64,000 nt of DNA from positions 1-64,000 of the IMG/VR virus record IMGVR_UViG_3300042922_000643; one strand, written 5' to 3'. Of the stretch, positions 6,670 through 12,733 are shown piece by piece. The notes beneath the pieces are model-generated. The model was not told the origin of the DNA and did no database searches. It saw only the letters and a list, made by a program, of their open reading frames with translations. The stretch comes from a virus. How positions within the stretch are numbered: position 1 is the stretch's first letter; every line of letters starts with the position of its first letter. A program made the position numbers and the translations under genes.

Positions 6670-6852
6670 ATGGAAAAGAAGACAAAGCAAGTACGATGTG
6701 ATAATACAAGATGTACAGCGTTGGTCGATGTTCCTGATGATTTTGAATATGAGTTTTGTTGCAATGGTTATATGTGCGGCTGCTATGGATATGCAATTAA
6801 CCCAGTATTTTGTGAAGTCTGCGAGAAAGAAATTCTGGGGAACACGCTCTAG
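6670..6852 (+). CDS. cysteine-rich zinc-binding protein (60 aa)
   Basis: The 60 residues hold eight Cys residues in pairs (VRCDNTRC, FCCNGYMCGC, VFCEVC), consistent with one or two zinc sites. The ribosome site is weak and the gene begins 5 bases after the lipoprotein stop, so translation is probably coupled. The function is unknown. Confidence 0.6.
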   Translation: MEKKTKQVRCDNTRCTALVDVPDDFEYEFCCNGYMCGCYGYAINPVFCEVCEKEILGNTL

Positions 6853-6884
6853 CTGTAACAGAATGAAAAAAGGAGTTGTTATAA

Positions 6885-7028
6885 TTGAAAACATGGAATG
6901 ATATGAAAAAGGAAATTACATCTATAAGTCCGAAGAAAAAAGCATTAATTGCTACTTTAGCAAAGAAAACGAATAATGGTCAGATAACAGAAGAAGAAGC
7001 AATGAGCATCTTATCAAAGATTAAATAA
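6885..7028 (+). CDS. small basic protein (47 aa)
   Basis: The TTG start at 6885 has AAGGAG at 6869-6874. The product is Lys-rich and helical (MKTWNDMKKEITSISPKKKALIATLAKKTNNGQITEEEAMSILSKIK in short segments), consistent with a small winged-helix-like or nucleic-acid-binding peptide. It ends 6 bases before the tRNA-like RNA at 7034. Confidence 0.6.
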   Translation: MKTWNDMKKEITSISPKKKALIATLAKKTNNGQITEEEAMSILSKIK

Positions 7029-7033
7029 AATAT

Positions 7034-7169
7034 GCTGGAAGTAGCTTAGAGGGAGAGCGGCCCTGTGTAGGGGTGTATAAAGGCCGACATGGATATAGTT
7101 TACTGTTCAGACAGTGTTCTAAACATGGCGTCAACCTTAGCAGCGATGGTTCGAGTCCATCCTTCTAGC
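7034..7169 (+). ncRNA. tRNA-like RNA with the anticodon arm replaced by a folded insert
   Basis: The ends fold as a near-canonical tRNA. Acceptor GCTGGAAG 7034-7041 pairs with CTTCTAGC 7162-7169 (one G-U). T7042 and A7043 stand at positions 8 and 9. The D-stem is GCTT 7044-7047 with GAGC 7055-7058 and a G-rich loop. The T-arm is GATGG 7145-7149, TTCGAGT loop, CCATC 7157-7161. In place of a normal anticodon arm lie about 86 bases that fold themselves: GGCC 7059-7062 with 7082-7085, and ACTGT 7102-7106 with ACAGT 7111-7115 inside an outer GTTT/AAAC stem. No CCA is encoded and no anticodon can be assigned. It is either a tRNA split by a short insertion or a true tRNA-like regulatory RNA. Confidence 0.6.
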
Positions 7170-7204
7170 AGTACATATCTTTACCGAAGGGGGTGCTGTA
7201 AATA

Positions 7205-7480
7205 TTGGATTATTTCAACTACAAAACTGCATGTGAATATATGGCTAAAAACTATTTGGTATCTGGCCCAGGTAATTATGATTATTATTTGCTGGTACAA
7301 GACAAACTTTATGGACAGTTTAGCTGTGACGATACTATATATCCTATTAAACATACACCTCAAATGCTTGAAGATATGCAGGATGATGCACTATACTGGT
7401 ATATAGTTGGCGGATGCGGCGTATGGTATGAAAATAAAGCAGAACACGATCCCCGACCTTACGGCATTTCCAGGAGGTGA
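7205..7480 (+). CDS. hypothetical protein (91 aa)
   Basis: The TTG start at 7205 lies behind GGGGGTG. The product is acidic and Tyr-rich (DYFNYKTACEYMAKNYLVSGPGNYDYYLLVQ..), with one Cys in GGCGVWYENK. No motif is recognised. It follows the tRNA-like RNA by 35 bases and may share its transcript. Confidence 0.65.
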   Translation: MDYFNYKTACEYMAKNYLVSGPGNYDYYLLVQDKLYGQFSCDDTIYPIKHTPQMLEDMQDDALYWYIVGGCGVWYENKAEHDPRPYGISRR

Positions 7481-7489
7481 TAAACAACT

Positions 7490-7873
7490 ATGAAATGTCC
7501 TTATTGTCAAGGCGAAGTTATGTTTCTCACCAGTAAACAGTTTTATGGAGTAGACTATGGAACAAACGTTTATTCATGCAAGCCATGTGACGCTTACGTG
7601 GGCACTCACGGTAATACTAAGCAACCTCTAGGAACTCTCGCGAATAAAGAGCTTCGGAAATATCGGAGTCTTGCACATAAAGCATTTGATCCATTGTGGA
7701 AAACTAAAGGAATGACTCGTACTGCTGCTTATCGATGGATGTCTGAACAGATGTCTATTGCGCCGCAGGAAGCGCATATCGGAATGTTTAATATTAATCA
7801 GTGTAAGCAGATAATTGAACTACTCTCAGTAGTAAAATACTTTGTAGAAGGGAATTATGATGAAAGATTCTAA
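7490..7873 (+). CDS. DUF3268 zinc-finger protein
   Basis: The 127-residue product fits DUF3268 (zinc-finger-containing domain). It has an N-terminal CPYCQGEV knuckle, a second YSCKPCDAYVGTHGNTKQPLGTLAN segment with the diagnostic PLGTLANKELR run, then AHKAFDPLWK and a helical tail. The four Cys bind zinc. The family is common in phages and its function is not established. ATG 7490 follows GGAGGTG, and the gene overlaps the next one by 17 bases. Confidence 0.8.
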   Translation: MKCPYCQGEVMFLTSKQFYGVDYGTNVYSCKPCDAYVGTHGNTKQPLGTLANKELRKYRSLAHKAFDPLWKTKGMTRTAAYRWMSEQMSIAPQEAHIGMFNINQCKQIIELLSVVKYFVEGNYDERF

Positions 7874-8012
7874 TTTAGTTATAGACACACACTGTGAAGT
7901 ATGTAAAAGCGATTTTATGATACCTTACAGTACACATCTTGAAAATGATGTATACTGTGATACATGCAAAAGCCTCTTGGTCAAAAAAGGAGAGTTGGTT
8001 TATGAACAATGA
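7857..8012 (+). CDS. small zinc-ribbon protein (51 aa)
   Basis: Two CxxC pairs (HCEVCKSDF and YCDTCKSLL) are spaced about 20 residues apart, making a minimal zinc ribbon with little else. It starts inside the end of the DUF3268 gene (ATG 7857 or 7860, behind AGAAGGG) and overlaps the following gene by 11 bases, so the three are probably translationally coupled. Confidence 0.65.
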   Translation: MMKDSNLVIDTHCEVCKSDFMIPYSTHLENDVYCDTCKSLLVKKGELVYEQ

Positions 8013-8172
8013 TATTGTAGTGCGTATCGTAGATCGAATCCTATCCAACCTTACAAACCGTTCTGGCTTTGGTGAGGTTTGGTGTAGCTGTGAAGAAATC
8101 ACTCATGAAAACATTAAGGCAGACCTGGAGAATATTGTTCGTCGCGAAATGGAAAGAGCGGGTATATCATGA
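8002..8172 (+). CDS. small hypothetical protein (56 aa)
   Basis: ATG 8002 is chosen because AAGGAGAG lies about 8 bases before it; the longer in-frame start at 7939 has no ribosome site. The product is helical with ENIKADLENIVRREMERAG at the end. It overlaps both neighbours. The function is unknown. Confidence 0.6.
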   Translation: MNNDIVVRIVDRILSNLTNRSGFGEVWCSCEEITHENIKADLENIVRREMERAGIS

Positions 8173-8267
8173 GCCGAAAACCAAAGAAAGAATCTTCGTG
8201 GCTGAATATAATTGGAGATATATTTGAAGCCTTGGCAGATCTAGTCGAGGCTATTTTTGTGAAGTAG
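8169..8267 (+). CDS. 32-residue amphipathic microprotein
   Basis: The ATG overlaps the previous stop (ATGA, 8169-8172). The 32 residues are a basic start (MSRKPKKESS) and one amphipathic or membrane-associating helix (WLNIIGDIFEALADLVEAIFVK). This resembles membrane-active small phage or toxin peptides, but evidence is limited to composition and to the tight coupling with its neighbours. Confidence 0.5.
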   Translation: MSRKPKKESSWLNIIGDIFEALADLVEAIFVK

Positions 8268-8277
8268 GAGGACTCTT

Positions 8278-8622
8278 ATGAGTTTCGTTGATCTTAAAAC
8301 AATGGAAGACTTTATTACTTTTGAATTAGGTTCTGATGTAGTAGCTGTTGTCTTTAATAATCAATTTGAAAATCTTCTAAAAAATGGAGAAATCATTTTC
8401 TTTACACTTGAAGATGGGTATGGAACTTGTTACATGAAAAAGGGTTTCGGATTTTCCAAGCCTAAAGTTGAAATGACAATTTTTTCTTTTGACAAGGATG
8501 AATTTCTTTCCTATCGCCACAAGGATATTGGAAAAGCAATAAAGGTGTTTGAACAATTTTACAAGGATGGAACTCGATTTTTTTATGAGCCAGGTCTTCA
8601 ACAAGAAAGGCTGATGAAATGA
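8278..8622 (+). CDS. hypothetical protein (114 aa)
   Basis: ATG 8278 follows AGGAGG. The protein is Phe-rich and mixed alpha/beta (FFTLEDGYGTCYMKKGFGFSKPKVEMTIF), with a helical C-terminal half. No domain is recognised. It overlaps the next start by four bases (ATGA). Confidence 0.65.
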   Translation: MSFVDLKTMEDFITFELGSDVVAVVFNNQFENLLKNGEIIFFTLEDGYGTCYMKKGFGFSKPKVEMTIFSFDKDEFLSYRHKDIGKAIKVFEQFYKDGTRFFYEPGLQQERLMK

Positions 8623-8885
8623 TGTATCAAGATCCTTACGATACACTCCACCTGGACGTATCAGGAATCAAAGTATCCTATGCACTAAAAAGGGATTTTA
8701 AGAATGGAGATATTGTACGATTGAGGGAGCCTTACAAGGGCTATACTCATGGTGTTATTGTTTATCATAACGAAACCTTGGGTGTTCTTGTACGTCTTCC
8801 TGGAACTTGGCAGAATGAACGTGGTGTATGGAATTATCATAAGTATTATTTCGAGCACGAAATTGACTGTGTAAAGGAGAATTGA
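8619..8885 (+). CDS. hypothetical protein with KOW/SH3-like stretch (88 aa)
   Basis: The start is one of two adjacent ATGs at 8619/8622 that overlap the upstream stop. The segment FKNGDIVRLREPYKGYTHGVIVYHNETLGVLVRLPG reads like a small beta-barrel of the kind that begins many phage SH3-type proteins (GD.V......G.I). No catalytic residue is visible. Confidence 0.6.
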   Translation: MMYQDPYDTLHLDVSGIKVSYALKRDFKNGDIVRLREPYKGYTHGVIVYHNETLGVLVRLPGTWQNERGVWNYHKYYFEHEIDCVKEN

Positions 8886-8886
8886 A

Positions 8887-9246
8887 ATGAGTGGTGGAAG
8901 CAACTCTAACGCCGAAGCGGGAGGATTAGCCATATTCCCTCTCGTCGGCCTGATATTTATCATCCTTAAGCTTACTGGAGCAATTGGATGGAGTTGGTGG
9001 TGGGTTACCGTTCCATTTTGGGGGCTTCCAGTACTAGGCGGCGGACTAGTTATTGCAGGCATGATCCTTTATGTTATATTCTCTTTCTTTGGTCTTGTTT
9101 TTTCTTCTTTAGCTCTGAATGTAGCTAACAAAACCTTAGATAAAAAGAAAAAAGAAGTAGAGCTTAAAAGAATGATACAAGAACAGAGTCGTCCATACAG
9201 TGCTGATGAAATTCCGTCAAAAACAACAACAAAACATTATCTTTAA
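8887..9246 (+). CDS. multi-pass membrane protein (119 aa)
   Basis: Three hydrophobic stretches span roughly residues 12-28, 34-58 and 60-78. The WSWWWVTVPFWGLPVLGG core matches the Trp-rich pattern seen in small phage and bacterial proteins described as transmembrane Fragile-X-F-like. A charged, Lys-rich cytoplasmic tail follows. It starts 2 bases after the upstream stop. The function is unknown. Confidence 0.7.
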   Translation: MSGGSNSNAEAGGLAIFPLVGLIFIILKLTGAIGWSWWWVTVPFWGLPVLGGGLVIAGMILYVIFSFFGLVFSSLALNVANKTLDKKKKEVELKRMIQEQSRPYSADEIPSKTTTKHYL

Positions 9247-9263
9247 GTAAGGAGATGATAGTT

Positions 9264-9290
9264 ATGAAAAAGAAGTTTGATCACCTGTAG
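9264..9290 (+). CDS. possible 8-codon leader peptide
   Basis: AAGGAG at 9249-9254 is followed by ATG 9264 and a frame of eight codons (MKKKFDHL) ending TAG at 9288-9290, then a second AAGGAG serving the next gene. It may be a leader peptide or the remnant of a decayed gene. The only support is the strong ribosome site. Confidence 0.3.
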   Translation: MKKKFDHL

Positions 9291-9319
9291 GTAAGTCCAC
9301 CTATAAGGAGATGACTGTT

Positions 9320-9952
9320 TTGAAATATTATATTCACAGCCTGACGAAGAATACGTACTTTACTCTCGATTCTTTTGAAGAGATGATTCAATGGTTTGCT
9401 CGTCAGAATAGGCCGAATCACCGTCAAATTTTTTACGGGAGTCATCCTTGGGAATATCGCCGCGAGGAATTGCCTATCAATCCAAAGATTCATCATTGGT
9501 CACTGTTCAATAGTGCGCTTGCAGAGATTGCAATGAATCCTACAGATGTTCGTCATCGGTATGATTGGGATGGAGCAGGTGGATACATTGCCGTCAGAGA
9601 CATTATGGTGACTGATGAACTGAATCGAACCATTGATCCGCGGCATTACTGGGATAAGATCGCGACTACTGTTGTTAACTACACTTATAGAAGTAACATA
9701 CATCCGTATGTCTACCGCTTTGATCCTGTAGAACGCACGGGAAAGCGTCGCGGAGGACCTTCTTCTAAGCGTATTGCTACATTCCAAGAGCGAAAGCTCT
9801 CTTGCGATCCTGAAATCAAAGAATTTGTTCATCCTAAACGAAACATGATGAATCTTCCTAGTTCTTGGGATCAGCATCCTCGTAATACAAACCACTGCTG
9901 GAAAGCAAAAAAACTAAAGAAGCAGTGGATGAAACACCTAAAAGGAGCTTAA
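9320..9952 (+). CDS. hypothetical protein, basic C-terminus (210 aa)
   Basis: TTG 9320 has AAGGAG 9 bases before it; the ATG at 9311 directly abuts that site and is too close. The N-terminal half includes YDWDGAGGYIAVRDIMV. The C-terminal half is strongly basic with FDPVERTGKRRGG and a tail WKAKKLKKQWMKHLKGA that looks nucleic-acid binding. It may be a conserved phage family, but I cannot name it. Confidence 0.7.
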   Translation: MKYYIHSLTKNTYFTLDSFEEMIQWFARQNRPNHRQIFYGSHPWEYRREELPINPKIHHWSLFNSALAEIAMNPTDVRHRYDWDGAGGYIAVRDIMVTDELNRTIDPRHYWDKIATTVVNYTYRSNIHPYVYRFDPVERTGKRRGGPSSKRIATFQERKLSCDPEIKEFVHPKRNMMNLPSSWDQHPRNTNHCWKAKKLKKQWMKHLKGA

Positions 9953-9956
9953 TGAA

Positions 9957-10145
9957 ATGCAAACCGCCGTATTCGATGCCAATGGTAACATTGTCACTGA
10001 GGGAGATTTTGTACGCTCCCTAAAAACAGGATTTACCTGGGTTGTACTGGGAAGCAATGAAGTGATTGTTTCCTTAGCTTATGGCCCCATACAAGAAGCA
10101 GTCCGTCTTGAGGTATTCCGCACTGAATTTGTGCTTGAAAAATAG
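9957..10145 (+). CDS. small hypothetical protein (62 aa)
   Basis: ATG 9957 lies 4 bases after the upstream stop, with AAGGAG inside the upstream gene. The product is beta-rich (MQTAVFDANGNIVTEGD..VVLGSNEVIVSLAYG) and resembles a compact SH3-like barrel in outline. It is followed by 266 bases with no gene that fold strongly. Confidence 0.6.
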   Translation: MQTAVFDANGNIVTEGDFVRSLKTGFTWVVLGSNEVIVSLAYGPIQEAVRLEVFRTEFVLEK

Positions 10146-10149
10146 AGCA

Positions 10150-10400
10150 TGCTTTTTACGTCCTTCCTCCCCTAAGGTCCTCAGATAAAGGTAGCTTACA
10201 GGTATCTTTATCAATTCTTCATTCATATAACTTACCGAGGGGCAAATCGGTAAGGTGAGGGAGCCGCCTAAAACTGTTGACCACAGCAGAAGGTTGGAAT
10301 CGTGGCGGTGAGCGGAACCGTAATAATCCGTTAGCTCTGGAGGTGGGATGTCTTGGTCGGCATTCATGTCGCCACCTCTGGGGCGAATCTTTTAAAAAAG
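10150..10400 (+). ncRNA. candidate large structured RNA
   Basis: No gene lies between 10146 and 10411, yet the sequence has five strong helices in series. GATAAAGGTA 10184-10193 pairs with TATCTTTATC 10203-10212 (one G-U). CTTACCGA 10231-10238 pairs perfectly with TCGGTAAG 10247-10254. GCCGCC 10263-10268 pairs with GGCGGT 10304-10309, enclosing a CTGT/ACAG hairpin. GAGC 10310-10313 pairs with GCTC 10334-10337. GAGGTGG 10340-10346 pairs perfectly with CCACCTC 10372-10378. The ribosome site of the next gene lies just beyond. It may be a regulatory leader or an independent RNA. It does not match RNase P, tmRNA or a riboswitch I know. Confidence 0.5.
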
Positions 10401-10411
10401 GGGGTATATTT

Positions 10412-10687
10412 ATGAGTGACTTTAGCAAGTTAGACCTCGTACATGCCACGCTAAGCGCTTTAAGGGACGGGTATAGACCGTCTATTCTATCTCCCGTAAA
10501 AACTCATGACGTAAAGCGACAGTGGCACTGTTGCCATATTACATGTGACAATCTGGCTGACTTTGTATTACATAGTGATAATCACTTCGAGGATTACACT
10601 CATATGTGTACTGACCACGTTGCACATTATCAAGAAGATTATGACCATAAGACGCCTATTACTCGGCCAGAGAGAGGAGAAACTTAA
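10412..10687 (+). CDS. Cys/His-rich hypothetical protein (91 aa)
   Basis: ATG 10412 has AAGGGGG 9 bases upstream. The product is rich in His and Cys (RQWHCCHITCDNLADF.. and HMCTDHVAHYQEDYDH), which suggests a metal site although no standard zinc-finger spacing is met. It follows the structured RNA, which may regulate it. Confidence 0.65.
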   Translation: MSDFSKLDLVHATLSALRDGYRPSILSPVKTHDVKRQWHCCHITCDNLADFVLHSDNHFEDYTHMCTDHVAHYQEDYDHKTPITRPERGET

Positions 10688-10690
10688 AAA

Positions 10691-10777
10691 ATGATATTTA
10701 TTAATGCACTAGAAAAGTTCGTCAATTTTCTTGCTCTTATAGAAATGGTTCTTTTGGAACACGAGGATAACTCTTGA
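10691..10777 (+). CDS. 28-residue hydrophobic microprotein
   Basis: ATG 10691 follows GAGAGGAG at the end of the upstream gene. The frame gives 28 residues with a hydrophobic stretch (IFINALEKFVNFLALIEMVLL) and an acidic end, compatible with a membrane-associated helix. Support is the spacing and composition only. Confidence 0.4.
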   Translation: MIFINALEKFVNFLALIEMVLLEHEDNS

Positions 10778-10818
10778 AGTCTGTATAATCAAAATCTTGA
10801 TATGGGAGGTGATATAAG

Positions 10819-11337
10819 ATGGCAAGTAGAAAAATGTTCAAAACTTCACTGTCATGGAGTAATTATCTTTGGGTTTTTGCTGTAGAACCTAAACCTCGAC
10901 CAGATATCATGAGAGGAATTACATCTCGTGGATCGATAAGTCCTTATGAAACTTACAATGCTAGAAGTTATGTTATTGTAACTGTCGATTCACCATTGGC
11001 AAGAACTTTGGGTGTCAGCATTCCAGACATACCTGTTATTCAAGCAATCCTTGATATGGGTTTTCGTAATGATAAAAAGAGCTCACATTATCCTGGCCAC
11101 CATTACATTCCAGGACTACGTGTTGAACGTATCGGAGAACAAAGAGCCCATCAAATTGTCAGTGAACCTGAACGATTCTTTAGGCAGGATGTCATTGAAT
11201 TTTATAAGGAGAGAGGAATTACATTGGACCAAATGGTAATAGAACTATTGCAACCTATGGAATCATACGAACTACCCATATCTTTTGAATTACCCAGATA
11301 TCACAAGCTTGGTCCAGAATGGACCCACTTAGAATGA
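10819..11337 (+). CDS. hypothetical protein (172 aa)
   Basis: ATG 10819 follows GGGAGGTG. The protein has a central HYPGHHYIPGLRVERIGEQRAHQIV segment with clustered His and a C-terminal Pro-rich beta region. No family is recognised. It comes just before the replication genes. Confidence 0.7.
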   Translation: MASRKMFKTSLSWSNYLWVFAVEPKPRPDIMRGITSRGSISPYETYNARSYVIVTVDSPLARTLGVSIPDIPVIQAILDMGFRNDKKSSHYPGHHYIPGLRVERIGEQRAHQIVSEPERFFRQDVIEFYKERGITLDQMVIELLQPMESYELPISFELPRYHKLGPEWTHLE

Positions 11338-11358
11338 TCATAAAGGAGAGGAAACGTT

Positions 11359-11820
11359 ATGGAAGAGAGGGGGACGAGTCAGAACCTATTCTACGAAGCT
11401 GAATTCGATGGTTCTTCAAAACCTGATATACAATTTTCTAGTGTTGGCGGTGTGATCTATAACCCCGCTGGCGATATTATTTGTGAATATGGACGCGAAG
11501 TACCTTTCACGAATAATATTTACGAGCTTGAATATTTAGCACTTATTGAAATCATGAAAGAGCTACATCGTTTAAACGTGAAGAATGTTATCATCTCTGG
11601 CGATAGCAAATGGGTTATCTACAAAGTTTATCTTGGTAGCTCCAGATTAAAACTCCATGAAGAAAACCTTAAGCGTGTTCACGAAAAGGCTAGAAATTTA
11701 TTCCGAGATTTCGATTATTGCAGACTCAAGTGGGTTTCCCGAGATCTTAATTGCTATGCTCATAATCTATGTAATTCAGTTACCCAAAAAGAGAAAGACG
11801 AGCAGAAGAGCATAATGTAA
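11359..11820 (+). CDS. ribonuclease H-like protein
   Basis: The 153-residue product matches the RNase HI-like (RVT_3) fold: first strand FYEAEFDGSSKP with the first Asp, GGVIYNPAGDII, the helix YELEYLALIEIMKEL with the catalytic Glu, and IISGDSKWVI with the second Asp. Family members usually end with NxxAD, whereas this one reads NCYAHNLC, so the last metal-binding Asp appears replaced by His. It would remove RNA primers or process RNA in hybrids, but may be weak or altered in activity. Its 3' end is part of a terminator stem. AAAGGAG precedes ATG 11359. Confidence 0.75.
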   Translation: MEERGTSQNLFYEAEFDGSSKPDIQFSSVGGVIYNPAGDIICEYGREVPFTNNIYELEYLALIEIMKELHRLNVKNVIISGDSKWVIYKVYLGSSRLKLHEENLKRVHEKARNLFRDFDYCRLKWVSRDLNCYAHNLCNSVTQKEKDEQKSIM

Positions 11821-11842
11821 TCCCTTCGTCTTTCTCTTTTTG
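11786..11842 (+). terminator. strong intrinsic terminator overlapping the RNase H-like stop
   Basis: The left arm 11786-11801 (AAAAAGAGAAAGACGA) and right arm 11826-11841 (TCGTCTTTCTCTTTTT) are perfect 16-base complements with a 24-base loop, and the right arm itself ends in five T residues. The left arm lies in the last codons of the RNase H-like gene. The mirrored A-run would also allow it to work in the reverse direction. Confidence 0.8.
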
Positions 11843-11890
11843 GGGTCCTGTAAATTTATTTCGGGATCGCAAATAATGTACTTCCCTTAC

Positions 11891-11910
11891 CTAGTATATT
11901 TTGCTATGAT
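11891..11910 (+). promoter_or_regulatory. extended -10 promoter for ssb-recA
   Basis: TTGCTATGAT at 11901-11910 gives a TATGAT -10 with TG one base upstream, an extended -10. The -35 region is poor (TTCCCT). CTAGTATAT at 11891-11899 recurs at other intergenic sites. It lies between the terminator and the SSB gene and is the likely start of the recombination/replication transcript. Confidence 0.55.
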
Positions 11911-11961
11911 ATCTATAGTAAAGTTATGGATAAGGGTAATCAGAAGAGGAGTGTGAATGTA

Positions 11962-12366
11962 TTGAGTTATTCGTCTCATAGTTTTATCGGTCGATTGACT
12001 AGAGATCCTGAAGGCCGCAATGTGAATGCTGGCGGCGAAGAAGCCCGTGTAGTAAACTTCACAGTTGCAGTGGATCGCCCAGGCGTTAACAAAGGCGCTG
12101 ACTATTATCCCGTTGTTGTTTGGCGGAAACTGGCTGAAAATTGTGAACGTTACCTAGGGAAAGGTCGTCTAGTACATGTTGAAGGCCGTCCTCAGCAACG
12201 TAGTTATAAGACTCAGAAAGACGGCGTGGAAGTTACTGTGAATGTAACTGAAATTATCGCCAATGATGTTCAGTTCTTAGACCGTGCAGATGCGCCAGCA
12301 GCTCAGACACCTCCACCTGAAACGGACTATGCTCTAAATATCAGTGATGACGATTTGCCATTCTGA
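11962..12366 (+). CDS. ssb: single-stranded DNA-binding protein
   Basis: The OB-fold signature is clear: FIGRLTRDPEGR, VVNFTVAVDRPG, YYPVVVWRKLAENCERYLGKGRLVHVEGRPQQRSY in order, then a Pro/Gln linker and the acidic tip DDDLPF that recruits partner proteins. The product is about 134 residues from TTG 11962, chosen because AGAGGAG sits 10 bases upstream. An ATG at 11926 would add 12 residues but lies almost at the predicted transcript start and has no ribosome site. It coats single-stranded DNA during phage replication and works with RecA and primase encoded nearby. Confidence 0.93.
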   Translation: MSYSSHSFIGRLTRDPEGRNVNAGGEEARVVNFTVAVDRPGVNKGADYYPVVVWRKLAENCERYLGKGRLVHVEGRPQQRSYKTQKDGVEVTVNVTEIIANDVQFLDRADAPAAQTPPPETDYALNISDDDLPF

Positions 12367-12378
12367 GGAGGTACACTC

Positions 12379-12696
12379 TTGTCTGACCAAAGAAGAGATC
12401 GTATCGAGATGCGCCAAGGATTTCACCAATTCATGATGCATATGTATCAATCATATCTTCAGTCTAATTCCGAACAAAAAGCTAAAGAGATCGTCGCCGA
12501 GTGTATTAAGGAGCAGCTAAACTTGCTAATTGGCGACGATTTTCTGTCCTCTTCGGAGTGTGCAAAGCTAAAAGAACGGAAAGAAGCTTTGGATAAAGAA
12601 CTTGCTGCTTCTGACAATTACGACATGCAGCTTTATCTAGCGGAGAAGATTGATACTTTGCAAGGCGCAATCGATATAATGACTGAATCGTATTAA
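12379..12696 (+). CDS. helical hypothetical protein (105 aa)
   Basis: TTG 12379 follows AGGAGG by 8 bases, and the gene lies between ssb and recA. The product is entirely helical with charged heptads (KLKERKEALDKELAASDNYDMQLYLAEKIDTLQGA), possibly a coiled-coil adaptor for the recombination proteins. That role is inferred from position only. Confidence 0.7.
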   Translation: MSDQRRDRIEMRQGFHQFMMHMYQSYLQSNSEQKAKEIVAECIKEQLNLLIGDDFLSSSECAKLKERKEALDKELAASDNYDMQLYLAEKIDTLQGAIDIMTESY

Positions 12697-12733
12697 ACCC
12701 TTGGTTTCAAACAGTATAAAGGAGTAGTGATAT

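Noticed and set aside
7034-7169. Ordinary tRNA gene
   Set aside because: Acceptor, D- and T-arms fit but no anticodon loop with a U33-type layout can be placed, so an amino acid cannot be assigned.
9500-9895. 131-codon minus-strand frame opposite the 210-residue protein
   Set aside because: No promoter, ribosome site or sensible domain; the plus-strand gene is better supported by spacing and start signals.
10150-10400. RNase P RNA or tmRNA
   Set aside because: The conserved GAGGAAAGTC-type core of RNase P and the tRNA-like ends plus tag frame of tmRNA are absent.
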